A stretch of 64,000 nt of DNA. It comes from a bacterium (GTDB lineage: Bacteria > Bdellovibrionota_C > UBA2361 > RFPC01). Both the position numbers and the translations under genes were made by a program. The DNA is taken from the NCBI GenBank assembly GCA_030431715.1, contig JAUIIO010000022.1, positions 1 to 64,000 of the forward strand, read 5' to 3'. Below are positions 27,141 through 36,464 of this stretch, piece after piece. Positions within the stretch are counted from its first letter, which is position 1. Every line of letters starts with the position of its first letter. Below the pieces are notes generated by a model. It had not been told where the DNA came from. It saw only the letters and a list, made by a program, of their open reading frames with translations, and did no database searches.

Positions 27141-27977
27141 TCACTTGATACCAACGGCGTAACAGATCCACGTATAGTCATCTCCGTCCGTTTTCTGCAC
27201 CCATTCGTAGGAATCCTCTCCCTTACTGTTTTTACGCTCCCAGTATATTCGTACTTCTCGAAAACCAGCTTCTTGCATACAGTCTCGAACTTCAGGGATG
27301 GTATACACCCTCCAGTCATATACAAAGGCATCATTATATGTGCCCTCGCCCGGAACCTTGAAGGTAATACTGTACACACCGTTACGTGTAAGAGGCTCAA
27401 AACTTTTATGATTCCAAAAATAATAGAACCAAGGTTTTCCCTTCTTTGGACCTGTTTCGTGTTCAACTACTCGCTCCTCTGAGTACGGAGTCTCAATAAA
27501 TCCCTGACCTCCTGCCATCTCCAAAATAAACACGCCGTCACGCTTAAGAGCTCGTCGAGAGCGCTTAAAATATTCAAGGAGCACTTTACGCTCGTGAAAA
27601 ACAAAGAAGGAAAAATTACAAGCTGCGATGACATCAAAATTCCTTTCGGGCTTGTGCAGCACATCATCTCTTTTAACAAAAAGCCTCTTTTTTTGATCGG
27701 GAGTGAGCCTCGACCTGTGCACTTTGCGCCCGTAGGTGAGCGGCTCCGCACAGTTGTCAATGGCGGTAGCCGTGCGCTTTTCACCACGCTGGATCCACTC
27801 AGTTGAGATCATAAATGTGCCACTAAAGTCCTCGCAAAGGTGTAGGGGAGCTTTTCCACTCACTTCCTTATATATCCGCTCAAAGAGCGATACCTGATCA
27901 GGGGCATCCTGAACGGAAGCTTCATAGAGTTCATGCTTCCGCTCCGGGGTCAGCTCTCTTTTTCCACGCTTTGTCAT
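27141..27977 (-). CDS. Class I SAM-dependent methyltransferase
   Basis: A 278-residue protein with a methyltransferase core. Motif I is atypical (LHLCEDFSGTFMIST), motif II has the acidic residue in TATAIDNCAEPL, and motif IV is FDVIAACNFSFFVF; then comes the helix and strand RRALKRDGVFILEMAGG. A substrate-binding part follows (WNHKSFEPLTRNGVYSITF). The substrate cannot be predicted. It is transcribed alone, leftward, with 90 bases separating it from the divergent membrane gene at 28069. Confidence 0.8.
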   Translation of the reverse strand: MTKRGKRELTPERKHELYEASVQDAPDQVSLFERIYKEVSGKAPLHLCEDFSGTFMISTEWIQRGEKRTATAIDNCAEPLTYGRKVHRSRLTPDQKKRLFVKRDDVLHKPERNFDVIAACNFSFFVFHERKVLLEYFKRSRRALKRDGVFILEMAGGQGFIETPYSEERVVEHETGPKKGKPWFYYFWNHKSFEPLTRNGVYSITFKVPGEGTYNDAFVYDWRVYTIPEVRDCMQEAGFREVRIYWERKNSKGEDSYEWVQKTDGDDYTWICYAVGIK

Positions 27978-28068
27978 CTTGAAATTCCTTAGAACTGCAT
28001 AAATTCATCAGTAGGGCGGATTAAATTCAGCCCGCAGCTTGATACAGATGGCAATTTAAGTACAAAAT

Positions 28069-30330
28069 ATGGTGATGATACAAGACGTAAAGAGCACGAA
28101 TTCCAGCGAAGATGCTTCCCCCTCTCAGGCGGAGCCACCGGAGGCTCAGGCAGGAGCTCACTTCTACACCGTATCACTCCAAGTCCTCTTTTTTATCTTC
28201 GCACTCTCTGCACTACTAAACGGCATATGCTTCTGGCAGGAAGGACATACCCTCTTCCCTACTCTCTCTGCGCGCTCACTCTCTGTAATCTTTGCATCTC
28301 TATTCATTGTAGCCGCATACCAGTGGCACACCAAAGTACTCACCCCTTCAACAACCGCTGCTGGAATTGGTCTATTAGTACTGTTTGCCAGTCAATGGCT
28401 CCAGCTCCGCTATGGGCTCTTTCAGTCTCCCGTTATAAGAGGAGAGATCTTACTTTTTTCTCTTCTTAGCCTTGGATGGCTCATAAGAAAGAAGCCGCTG
28501 CCTCTTACAGCTCTACTCTTTCTAGCAAGCACCTCCTTGATTTACATGCTAGCTACAACAGCAGACGGTCGATTGATATTCTCTGATGATAATCCCACTT
28601 TTCTTTATCGATTGATGCTTCTTAAGGAGAATTTTCCTGACATTCCCTTCTACAATCCCCTCTGGAATACTGGAATCGATCAAAGAGATTTTTTTGCTAC
28701 TGGTACGCTAAACTTCTTTCTCCTCTTCTCTCCTCTGTTGTACATATTTCCTGTTCCACAGCTGTACAACTGGCTAGTATCAGGACTCCTTTTCATTTTG
28801 ACTCCCGCACTTATTGCTTTTGCATGTTCACTAGCAGGATTTAAGAGGAGAGCCTGTCTCATAGCCGCGCTTCTCGCTCTTGCGCCAAGTCTACTCTGGT
28901 TTCGCTGGGCTCTTCAGTACGGAACCCTTGGCTTTATTACCGCCACAGCACTTATTCCACTTAATCTCGTGCTCGCTTCTCGTGCAATCGGTAGAGAATC
29001 AAAGTTCTCTCTTGCGCACTCACTTCTCCTTGTAATGAGCACAACTCTCATGCTCTTCTGGTCACCTTCTGGCCTTGTATTTATCCCGGCAATCGTTCTC
29101 ACACTCCTCCTCATAAAAAGAGTATACAAGAGAAAGCTTCTCTTACTCACGGCGATCCTACTTCTTTGCATAAATCTCCCTTGGATCGGGTTATTCTGGA
29201 AGGTCTCGAAAGTATCTTCTTTTCTTGATTCAGAAAAACAAGCCGTAGTTGAGAGCGAGACTCAGCAAGTGACCAAAGCTCCCCGGAAGAAAGACTTCAA
29301 GGAAAAGACCCAATCTTTTTCGCTCGAACGAACGCTTGAAAAATACAGAGAGATTGCCACTTCAGCAAACCCTCTTATATTACTCTTCTTTATTCCCGGC
29401 ATTTTTTTACTTGGACGTGATTACAGACTGGTGTTTGGAGCAACTACCATATGGCTTCTCTTCCTCGGAGGGGCAGCATCTGCTATTAAGCCACAACTTG
29501 AGCTTGATCGAATGCTAGTCATTTTACTGATGGTACTGACGATCCCTGTTGCCGCAGCGATCGATCATCTCCTTACACGCTCAGAGGCAAAAAGCCGCTG
29601 GAGACCAGTGCGTATTCTCACTTCTGCTATCGTCCTAGGATTTCTTTGTTCCGGAGTCTATGCAACCGGCTCTATCCTAAGAGGTCGCTCTATCATTCCA
29701 CTCGCTTTCTCCAGCAGGCTTGTCCCTGAACTCACAAACGCTGTGCAAACACATGCAGGCAATGGAAGAATCCTTTTTTCGGGATTTGTCTTGCATGATT
29801 TTAGCGGGGGACATATCGCACCACTGGCCCTCTTAAGCAACCGCCCACTCATAGCCTCAAGCCCAGTGCACAACCTCTGGAGCTATCAACAGGTGTTTCC
29901 GGAAGATTTCATTCAGCGCAAAGATAAAGGAATTCAAGAGTACCTAAACCTCCATAACGTAAGCACCGTAGTCGCTCACGAGAAGTTCTGGAGAGAGTAT
30001 TTTGAGACTCGAACAGATCGATTTCACAAGGTATGGTCATATGAAAATTTCACTATGTTCGAGCGTTTGAATGCACCAGACTCTTACTTCTTAGAGGGAG
30101 ACGGCGCTCTCTTAGAGCAAACGAGTCATTCAATTAGACTCTCCTTGAAGAGCGATGAGGCAATCATCTCATTTAACTATTTCCCATTCTTATCCTCTGA
30201 GCACTGCAAATTGTCCCCACATAGAATTACAAATGATATTCATTTCATTAAAGTGTCAGAATGCACGCAAAAGCAAGCAATCGTCATCCACTCAGTTAAC
30301 CCAATAAAACGGTATATGCTTACACCATGA
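28069..30330 (+). CDS. Polytopic membrane protein, GT-C glycosyltransferase-like
   Basis: A 753-residue protein with about 12-13 hydrophobic segments and a C-terminal periplasmic domain of about 200 residues. The segment FSDDNPTFLYRLMLLKENF followed by IPFYNPLWNTGIDQRDFFATG matches the first-loop pattern of GT-C type transferases and of the PTPS-related/YfhO-like families: an acidic pair, then P..NP.W..G. These enzymes transfer sugars from polyprenyl-phosphate donors in the periplasm; that role is inferred. The stop overlaps the next gene by four bases (ATGA), so the two form a coupled pair. The exact start is uncertain between 28069 and 28075. Confidence 0.7.
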   Translation: MVMIQDVKSTNSSEDASPSQAEPPEAQAGAHFYTVSLQVLFFIFALSALLNGICFWQEGHTLFPTLSARSLSVIFASLFIVAAYQWHTKVLTPSTTAAGIGLLVLFASQWLQLRYGLFQSPVIRGEILLFSLLSLGWLIRKKPLPLTALLFLASTSLIYMLATTADGRLIFSDDNPTFLYRLMLLKENFPDIPFYNPLWNTGIDQRDFFATGTLNFFLLFSPLLYIFPVPQLYNWLVSGLLFILTPALIAFACSLAGFKRRACLIAALLALAPSLLWFRWALQYGTLGFITATALIPLNLVLASRAIGRESKFSLAHSLLLVMSTTLMLFWSPSGLVFIPAIVLTLLLIKRVYKRKLLLLTAILLLCINLPWIGLFWKVSKVSSFLDSEKQAVVESETQQVTKAPRKKDFKEKTQSFSLERTLEKYREIATSANPLILLFFIPGIFLLGRDYRLVFGATTIWLLFLGGAASAIKPQLELDRMLVILLMVLTIPVAAAIDHLLTRSEAKSRWRPVRILTSAIVLGFLCSGVYATGSILRGRSIIPLAFSSRLVPELTNAVQTHAGNGRILFSGFVLHDFSGGHIAPLALLSNRPLIASSPVHNLWSYQQVFPEDFIQRKDKGIQEYLNLHNVSTVVAHEKFWREYFETRTDRFHKVWSYENFTMFERLNAPDSYFLEGDGALLEQTSHSIRLSLKSDEAIISFNYFPFLSSEHCKLSPHRITNDIHFIKVSECTQKQAIVIHSVNPIKRYMLTP

Positions 30331-32000
30331 TGCAAACGCTCGCTCTGATCATTATCGTTTTCATTTCACTGTTCGCTATACAAACTGGCGTTCCAGCAGA
30401 CGCCATCTTCAAAACAAACGGGAGTTTCGATCACCTTATTCATTTTCAATCTAATGCTTACCTTACGTGGCACACCTTTGGAGACAATGAAGTTTTTCTC
30501 CCTCTTCTCTTCGTTCTCTTTATCTCCGGCACATTTCTCTATTTGCGACATCGCACAGAGGCGACTCTCACAGCTGCAATATTAACTTCTGTACTTCTGG
30601 CAGTGGCCATCCCTCTTCTCTTTGGCCGTGACACCGTGCTCATCTACACACTATGCCCTCTCCCCTATATTCTCTCAGCCATTCGCATAAAAAGCCCCCC
30701 ATCACTCTCTTTCTTACTCTACTTTTTGTCTGCGCTCCTTCTCGTGGCTACCTCTCAACACCTTGCCCCGGTTACCGCGCTTGTCATTTTCCTTCTCTCC
30801 TGCCGTGAAGATTTACTTTCTCGCCGATTTCTTTTCTTCTTTGGACTATGCTACCTCGGAGCATTCTTGCTCCCTGAAGTCGTTCTCCCCCACTACCCAC
30901 TAGGCGCTTCTGTCGTTGCAGATGATGGCCTTCCTGGAATTATTACACCCTATACACATGCTGCCGCTCCATTTCAGATACGCGACACTGCATATATGAG
31001 GCATACATCTGAGCGACTTTTTTACCTCCTAACTGCACTTTTTATTGTGCTACTCGCTCTCTTGCGAGAACGCCGGCTGCTCTTGCCGATCGCTCTCCTT
31101 CTGAGCCTTATCGGTCTCGATATCTTTCTCCCTGAAGCTTCTCGTATTATTGCGCCACTAGATACCATTCACAGAGTAATTCCAGGACTACACTTTTACA
31201 CACTCTTGCCAATAACACTGGCCGTAGCACTTTTTGCCACCTCACTAAGCCTAGCTCGTGCTGCAGACCGTGACGTCATCACTCTCTCTTCCTCTCTGCT
31301 TATTTTTATTTTTATAGGCGGGCAGAAGGTAACTATCGCCGCTCCGAAACATTTTACACGTTACGCCGAACTCGTTTCTGAAGGGATCCCCGAGAAACTT
31401 CTCGTGTCACCCTCCTTCGCTGTATTTCGCGATTACCCTTACATCCCAAATCAAGAGGTCGTTCGCAAAACAAAATTTGTTTCAAGCAGAGCCATATATG
31501 ATTCATTCTCTGAGGACACGATGCCGCCAGAGAAACGCTTTCACCGTTTAGAAGACAGGAATCCTCACACCCGCTGGACGCCTCGCAAGGGCGGACAAAA
31601 TGGTGATGAGGCACTCCTTATACATTTTAAAGCACCCTTAGTACTGCACGCTCTGAGACTCGACACTGGCGATTTCCACTCGGACTTTCCACGTGGCCTT
31701 CGCATACTCTCTATGAGTAAGTGCGATGTTACTCACTCGGGCTTACCTTCTAGCGGTGAACCTCTTAAAGAACTCCTTGAAATCCCACACTGGAAAGGAA
31801 GTTTACGCTACACTGAGAATGGGCTCCCTTACTACGGACCACAGAGCGACGTTACTCTTTACTTTGAACCTGCGCAGGTCCAGTGCCTAAGAATTGAGCA
31901 GACTGGTAAAGCAATATACGATTGGTCTATTGCTGAGATCTCATACGCCGGCGAATTCCCAAGGAGCGTAATGAAACACAAACAAAAAAAGAAACAGTAA
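30327..32000 (+). CDS. Membrane protein with C-terminal discoidin-like domain
   Basis: A 557-residue protein coupled to the preceding gene by a four-base overlap. It starts with a transmembrane segment and a short periplasmic loop (GSFDHLIHFQSNAYLTWHTFGDNEVFL), then about nine further hydrophobic segments to about residue 330. The last 180 residues are soluble, with a pattern like F5/8 type C (galactose-binding) modules: FHRLEDRNPHTRWTP, LVLHALRLDTGDFHSDFPR, QCLRIEQTGKAIYDWSIAEI. It may work with the GT-C-like partner in modifying or recognising cell-surface glycan. No family name can be assigned with confidence. Confidence 0.65.
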   Translation: MMQTLALIIIVFISLFAIQTGVPADAIFKTNGSFDHLIHFQSNAYLTWHTFGDNEVFLPLLFVLFISGTFLYLRHRTEATLTAAILTSVLLAVAIPLLFGRDTVLIYTLCPLPYILSAIRIKSPPSLSFLLYFLSALLLVATSQHLAPVTALVIFLLSCREDLLSRRFLFFFGLCYLGAFLLPEVVLPHYPLGASVVADDGLPGIITPYTHAAAPFQIRDTAYMRHTSERLFYLLTALFIVLLALLRERRLLLPIALLLSLIGLDIFLPEASRIIAPLDTIHRVIPGLHFYTLLPITLAVALFATSLSLARAADRDVITLSSSLLIFIFIGGQKVTIAAPKHFTRYAELVSEGIPEKLLVSPSFAVFRDYPYIPNQEVVRKTKFVSSRAIYDSFSEDTMPPEKRFHRLEDRNPHTRWTPRKGGQNGDEALLIHFKAPLVLHALRLDTGDFHSDFPRGLRILSMSKCDVTHSGLPSSGEPLKELLEIPHWKGSLRYTENGLPYYGPQSDVTLYFEPAQVQCLRIEQTGKAIYDWSIAEISYAGEFPRSVMKHKQKKKQ

Positions 32001-32033
32001 ACGTTAACCTTTGCTCTTGTAGCTTTTCTTACA

Positions 32034-32071
32034 GAACAGCTACACAGAAGGCTAGCTGTTCATTATTTTCT
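32034..32071 (+). terminator. Possible terminator after the membrane-protein pair
   Basis: GAACAGCTA (32034-32042) pairs with TAGCTGTTC (32053-32061), followed by ATTATTTTCTTT. It overlaps the last codons of the convergent nusB gene. The U tract is imperfect. Confidence 0.45.
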
Positions 32072-32576
32072 TTATTCGTGGTGTACGGCGAGAAGGGACA
32101 TGCACACCCGAGGCGTGAGCTATGTGATCTAGAATACCGTTAATAAAGGTTGGTGACTCATCTGAACCAAATCTTTTTGAAACTTCAATAGCCTCGTTTA
32201 AACTCACGTTAACTGGGACATCATCAGAGAGAAACAGAATCTCGTATGCACCGAGGCGGAGAATATTTCTATCTACACGAGACATCCTCTCAAGGCTCCA
32301 ATGGGCAGAAGCTTCACTAATATGCTCATCAAGGGTGACCATATTCTGAGCCACTCCTTCAACGAGCTTTCTTGCAAATTGGAGGTTTGTTTTTATTGCC
32401 TGCTTTTGTAAATCTGAGACTTTAGGAGATTGTTCCTCTACAGAGCTCTCCTCGCTACTCGGAGTTTTGAAATACGAAAAGAAAAAATTGATATTCTCTG
32501 TTGTCCAGTCCTCTTGGACCTCACACTGGTACAAAGCTTGAAGTGCAGACTCTCTGGCTTTTCTTCGGTTTTTCAT
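32052..32576 (-). CDS. nusB: Transcription antitermination factor NusB
   Basis: RNA-binding component of the antitermination complex on rRNA operons. It has 174 residues. The N-terminus KNRRKARESALQALYQCEVQ is the family signature, and the C-terminal blocks ILRLGAYEILFLSDDVPVNVSLNEAIEVSKRFG and PTFINGILDHIA are conserved. A Ser/Glu-rich insertion (about 38-50) is slightly longer than usual. It is the last gene of the leftward glyA-nrdR-ribBA-nusB group. In many bacteria ribH lies between ribBA and nusB; here about 195 bases without a gene occupy that place. Confidence 0.96.
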   Translation of the reverse strand: MKNRRKARESALQALYQCEVQEDWTTENINFFFSYFKTPSSEESSVEEQSPKVSDLQKQAIKTNLQFARKLVEGVAQNMVTLDEHISEASAHWSLERMSRVDRNILRLGAYEILFLSDDVPVNVSLNEAIEVSKRFGSDESPTFINGILDHIAHASGVHVPSRRTPRIKKIMNS

Positions 32577-32772
32577 CTTTGCTTCTCTTTGTTGCCTCTT
32601 ACACTCAAAGCGCGAGACTTAACGCGCGTTGCGGGCTACATTGTTATGCTCACCCACAATAAATTGTTAAATAACTCCACCCCTTCAAACGCGAGGGGAC
32701 AGACTTTATAACACTCCCATGGGCTTTAGGCGAGTAAAAAAATGGAGTTTTTTATTAGCTAAACTACTGAAA

Positions 32773-33978
32773 TTACATTAAATGACCTAGGCGTGTTCGC
32801 TTGGTATCAAGATACCCCTCAGAGTACTTATCAGGGTCTACAAATGCTGATACACGTTCTGAGACGACAAGCCCTCCGTTCTCTAACCCCTTGATTTTTC
32901 TTGGGTTGTTTGTGATAAGCCTGAGCCTTTGAATACCCAGTCCAGAGAGTATATTTGACGCTGCCGCGTAGTCTCGTTCATCCGCCTCAAAGCCAAGTTT
33001 CAGATTCGCATCAACCGTATCGGCGCCCTGATCTTGGAGCTCATACGCGCGGATCTTGTTCATGAGCCCTATGCCGCGCCCTTCCTGACGCATATACAAC
33101 ATGACTCCACACCCTTCATTGGCCATCGCTTCAAGGGCCTTATTAAGCTGTGCACCACAATCACACCGTCTGCTACCAAGTACATCACCAGTCAAACACT
33201 CAGAATGAATTCGAACCAGAGGCGCCTGCGCACCTCGCACATCACCAAATACAATGGCCAGATGCTCCTTGCTCGCTACTTCATCAGAGAAAACGAACAC
33301 TCGCGCATGGCCCCACCGAGTCTGAACCTCATGTGACGCAACTTCACGCACAAAGACCTCTTGCTCCTGCCGGTAACGCACTATAGCTTCAACACTTGTG
33401 ACGCTCAGATTGTAGCGCTTCGCATAATCCGCCACCTGCCCACCACGCGCCATCGTACCATCGGGATTTAAAATTTCACATATTACCCCTGAGGCTTTAA
33501 GGCCAGCTATGCGAGCCAGATCAGAGCTCGCTTCCGTCTGTCCTCGTCTTCCAACAACACCATTGGCGTTGCTTATAAGCGGATAAATATGTCCGGGGAT
33601 AGTAAAATCAGCTGGCGTGGCGTCGTCCTTTAACATTTTTGCAATCGTCTTTGCTCTTCCTTCAGCAGTTACCGCATTCTCCCCGCAGGCAACGCTATCA
33701 ACGCTCACTGTAAAAGCCGTTTGGTAAGGTGAATTATTATTTAGCACCTGCAAGGGCAGTTTAAGATTGCGAGCTGTTTCCGAAGAGATACTGACACAGA
33801 TGAGCCCCCGAGCCTTATCCATCATAAATGCGATATGTTCAGGGGTGACAAGCTCTGACGCAAACGCGAGATCCCCTTCATTCTCCCGATCTGGATCATC
33901 GACAATGATGACCATTTTGCCATTTCTATAGTCCTCTATAACTTTATGGAACGGAGTGAGAGTAAGAGATGAGGACAT
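32773..33978 (-). CDS. ribBA: RibBA: GTP cyclohydrolase II with altered DHBP synthase domain
   Basis: A 401-residue riboflavin-pathway protein. The C-terminal GTP cyclohydrolase II domain (about 205-401) looks fully active: HSECLTGDVLGSRRCDCG holds the zinc cysteines, and RQEGRGIGLMNKI and RLITNNPRKIKGL are intact. The N-terminal 3,4-dihydroxy-2-butanone-4-phosphate synthase domain keeps DDPDRENEGDL, but the usual RxGHTE motif reads RRGQTEASSDL, replacing the metal-binding histidine with glutamine. The usual TTGISAxDR segment reads ACGENAVTAEGR. The RibB half may therefore be inactive or changed. It sits 15 bases after nrdR. No ribH, ribD or separate ribB is in the window. Confidence 0.92.
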   Translation of the reverse strand: MSSSLTLTPFHKVIEDYRNGKMVIIVDDPDRENEGDLAFASELVTPEHIAFMMDKARGLICVSISSETARNLKLPLQVLNNNSPYQTAFTVSVDSVACGENAVTAEGRAKTIAKMLKDDATPADFTIPGHIYPLISNANGVVGRRGQTEASSDLARIAGLKASGVICEILNPDGTMARGGQVADYAKRYNLSVTSVEAIVRYRQEQEVFVREVASHEVQTRWGHARVFVFSDEVASKEHLAIVFGDVRGAQAPLVRIHSECLTGDVLGSRRCDCGAQLNKALEAMANEGCGVMLYMRQEGRGIGLMNKIRAYELQDQGADTVDANLKLGFEADERDYAAASNILSGLGIQRLRLITNNPRKIKGLENGGLVVSERVSAFVDPDKYSEGYLDTKRTRLGHLM

Positions 33979-33993
33979 GACGACGTCGGTGTA

Positions 33994-34527
33994 TCAGTTA
34001 GGTCTCGTACGAGAAGTTTCTGATGGAGTCTTAACGGTAGCCGGACGAGCAGGCGCAACTGAAGCCATCCCTGCCCCCTGCTTTTGATCCTTAAGCGTTT
34101 GGAGAGTTTCTACGAACTGACTAATATCTGAAAACTCTCGGTAAACTGAGGCAAACCGCACGTAGGCGATCTTATCAAGCCCTTTGAGTTCTGCCATAAT
34201 CATTTCACCAATCGTCCTACCAGACAGCTCCTTTTCACAAAGCTCTGATATCTTCTTTTCAATATTGGCGATCGTTTCATCAATAGCTTCGATACTAATG
34301 GGCCGCTTCTCGCATGCTCGGAGGAGTCCTGCTCGAATCTTCTTCACATCGAAAGGTTCTCGTCGACCGTCCTTTTTAATAATGAGTGGCATGGCAAGTT
34401 CTATACGTTCAAAGGTTGTGAATCTAAACTCACAATCCTGACACTCTCGCCGACGACGAATAGCCATCTTATCCCCACGGGAGTCAACAACAGAAAGTTT
34501 TTCTGAATTACATCGCGGACACTGCAT
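33994..34527 (-). CDS. nrdR: Transcriptional repressor NrdR
   Basis: Zinc-ribbon/ATP-cone repressor of ribonucleotide reductase genes, about 177 residues. The start is the ATG of MQCPRCNSEKLSVVDSR, the invariant N-terminus of the family; the open frame extends 42 codons upstream inside glyA and is not used. Zinc ligands are CPRC and CQDC. The ATP-cone lies at about 49-139 (PLIIKKDGRREPFDVKKIRAGL). The C-terminal tail is Ala/Pro/Thr-rich and longer than usual. The start codon overlaps the 3' end of glyA by 20 bases. I saw no obvious NrdR box nearby. Confidence 0.95.
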   Translation of the reverse strand: MQCPRCNSEKLSVVDSRGDKMAIRRRRECQDCEFRFTTFERIELAMPLIIKKDGRREPFDVKKIRAGLLRACEKRPISIEAIDETIANIEKKISELCEKELSGRTIGEMIMAELKGLDKIAYVRFASVYREFSDISQFVETLQTLKDQKQGAGMASVAPARPATVKTPSETSRTRPN

Positions 34528-35812
34528 AGCCGTTACTCTCCTTATCCACGCTACTCTTCTCAAGACGGTGCCTGTAGAGTGGGAAGCTCTTGCAAAGCTC
34601 AATAGACTCTTCTTTGAGCTTCTTAAGAGCATCGTCATCGTTATGATTTTCAAGAGCAGATACGATAATCTTAGCCACCGTCTTCATCTCCTCAGCCCCC
34701 ATGCCTCTCGTTGTAAGCGCAGGAGTCCCTAGCCTTACCCCACTACAAACCATTGGAGGCTCTGGATCAAATGGAATAGTATTCATGTTCCCCGTGATGT
34801 TAACCTTCTCCAGACACGCAGAGGCCACTTTTCCGGTAAGCTTTGCTGGACGAACATCGATAACCAGCAAGTGTGAATCAGTTCCATTAGAGACTATATT
34901 AAGCCCCTTATCCATGAGCTCTTTCGCTAACACTCTGGCATTAGCGATGACATTCTTCGCATAAGTCTTAAACTCAGGGGCAAGAGCCTCCTTAAACGCA
35001 ACAGCCTTAGCCGCAATGGTGTGCATATGAGGGCCACCCTGCAAACCAGGAAATACTGACTTGTGGATCCCTTTTGCATGCTCAGCCTTACCCATAATGA
35101 GCCCCGAGCGTGGACCACGCAGAGTTTTATGTGTCGTTGTCGTAACGATATCTGCATGTGGGACAGGAGATGGATATTCTCCCGCTGCAACAAGACCCGC
35201 ATAGTGCGCTATATCACAGAGGAGCACAGCGCCAACCTCATCGGCAGCTCTTTTAAACATTTCGAAATCAATTCTACGCGAATAAGCAGATGCCCCGGCA
35301 ATAATCATGCGTGGCTGATGCTCTTTCGCAAGGCTCATAACCTCATCTTCTGAGATTAAGTGATCAGAATCATTTACTCCGTATGCTACAACGTTGTAAT
35401 GCTTTCCAGAGAAATTTACTTTGTGTCCGTGTGTGAGATGGCCACCGTGATCGAGCTTCATTCCCATGACCGTATCGCCCGGAGAAAGAAACGTTTCAAA
35501 TACTGCCTGATTTGCTGTTGCGCCTGAATGGGCCTGAGCATTTACAAATTCTGCGCCGAACAGTTCCTTAGCTCGCTTCTCAGCCAATTCTTCAACGTCA
35601 TCACAAAATTCACATCCACCGTAGTAACGCTTACGTGGCCGCCCTTCAGCATACTTATTCGTAAGTACAGAACCACAAGCTTCAAGCACCGCTTCGCTAA
35701 CGAAATTCTCACTTGGGATCATCTCTAACTCATGTTCCTGCCGCGAGGTCTCAGATTGGATGAGGGCATAGAGATCTGGATCGAAATCTTTAAGCGAGTC
35801 GGTAGCTACCAT
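34508..35812 (-). CDS. glyA: Serine hydroxymethyltransferase
   Basis: PLP enzyme converting serine and tetrahydrofolate to glycine and methylene-tetrahydrofolate. It has 434 residues. Conserved blocks are EMIPSENFVSEAV, NKYAEGRPRKRYYGGCEFCD, QAHSGATANQAVF, the PLP lysine in TTTTHKTLRGPRSGL, and FPGLQGGPHMHTIAAKAVAF. A clear ribosome-binding site (CAGGAG) lies eight bases before the ATG. It heads the leftward group glyA-nrdR-ribBA-nusB and overlaps nrdR by 20 bases. Confidence 0.97.
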   Translation of the reverse strand: MVATDSLKDFDPDLYALIQSETSRQEHELEMIPSENFVSEAVLEACGSVLTNKYAEGRPRKRYYGGCEFCDDVEELAEKRAKELFGAEFVNAQAHSGATANQAVFETFLSPGDTVMGMKLDHGGHLTHGHKVNFSGKHYNVVAYGVNDSDHLISEDEVMSLAKEHQPRMIIAGASAYSRRIDFEMFKRAADEVGAVLLCDIAHYAGLVAAGEYPSPVPHADIVTTTTHKTLRGPRSGLIMGKAEHAKGIHKSVFPGLQGGPHMHTIAAKAVAFKEALAPEFKTYAKNVIANARVLAKELMDKGLNIVSNGTDSHLLVIDVRPAKLTGKVASACLEKVNITGNMNTIPFDPEPPMVCSGVRLGTPALTTRGMGAEEMKTVAKIIVSALENHNDDDALKKLKEESIELCKSFPLYRHRLEKSSVDKESNGYAVSAM

Positions 35813-35924
35813 AGTCTTAACTCCTGAAATTAGCTGTCATACTTCAGGAATTAATATAGTACCTTTCCGGAGGAAATACCAGAAATCGTGGTGAATTTAG
35901 GAATGTTCGTGGGGGAGTGATGAG

Positions 35925-36011
35925 GTCATAGTCGCAAAGCTAAAGTGTCTCTGTACTTCGGCTTTCCTGCGAGATACCTCTTAAAGAGGTACCTCCACTT
36001 ACGACTATGAC
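35925..36011 (-). ncRNA. Candidate structured RNA between acpP and glyA
   Basis: The outer arms GTCATAGTCG (35925-35934) and CGACTATGAC (36002-36011) are exact complements. Within them, TACCTCTT/AAGAGGTA and AAAGC/GCTTT each form a further hairpin, so a three-way junction can be drawn. It lies 112 bases upstream of glyA and 26 bases downstream of acpP. It could be a leader element, a terminator of acpP or a mobile hairpin. It does not match any riboswitch consensus I know. Confidence 0.4.
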
Positions 36012-36037
36012 AGTCTCAGGATAAAGGGGAGAGAAAA

Positions 36038-36283
36038 CTAAGACTGAGTGTTTTCGACGTAAGAAATAACGTCTTTAACAGTCTGAATTTTTTCTGCGTC
36101 CTCATCTGGGATTTCAATGTCGTACTCTTCTTCAAGAGCCATGATAAGCTCTACGATATCAAGAGAATCTGCACCAAGATCTTCAATAAAAGAAGCTTCA
36201 GGAGTTACCTCCTCAAGCCCAACACCGAGCTGCTCTACGATAATGCTTTTAATACGTTGCTGTATCTCTTCTGAACTAGCCAT
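36038..36283 (-). CDS. acpP: Acyl carrier protein
   Basis: Carries growing acyl chains on a phosphopantetheine arm. It has 81 residues and is acidic. The attachment serine is in [18 protein letters not shown], and the remainder ([21 protein letters not shown]) is standard. It lies 180 bases downstream of fabG with its own ribosome-binding region (AATGGAGAAAAC), in a partial fatty-acid cluster. Confidence 0.97.
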   Translation of the reverse strand: MASSEEIQQRIKSIIVEQLGVGLEEVTPEASFIEDLGADSLDIVELIMALEEEYDIEIPDEDAEKIQTVKDVISYVENTQS

Positions 36284-36464
36284 TTATGTTTTCTCCATTA
36301 AGTAAGACCATAATAATTAATAATATAGTCAGGCTCGTAAAGTGTAAGGTCTTCATTTATATTGTAAGCAACAAAATAGTCAACCATCAGAATGAACTTT
36401 ACTGCGCCACCCAAGGAATATCAACCCTCTGGGAGAACAAAAGCCTGAATATATTAGCTTTTTA

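Noticed and set aside
35813-36037. Glycine, THF or ZTP riboswitch upstream of glyA
   Set aside because: The expected conserved words (for example CCGAAG with CAGGTAAA for glycine) are not there; only the palindromic structure is.
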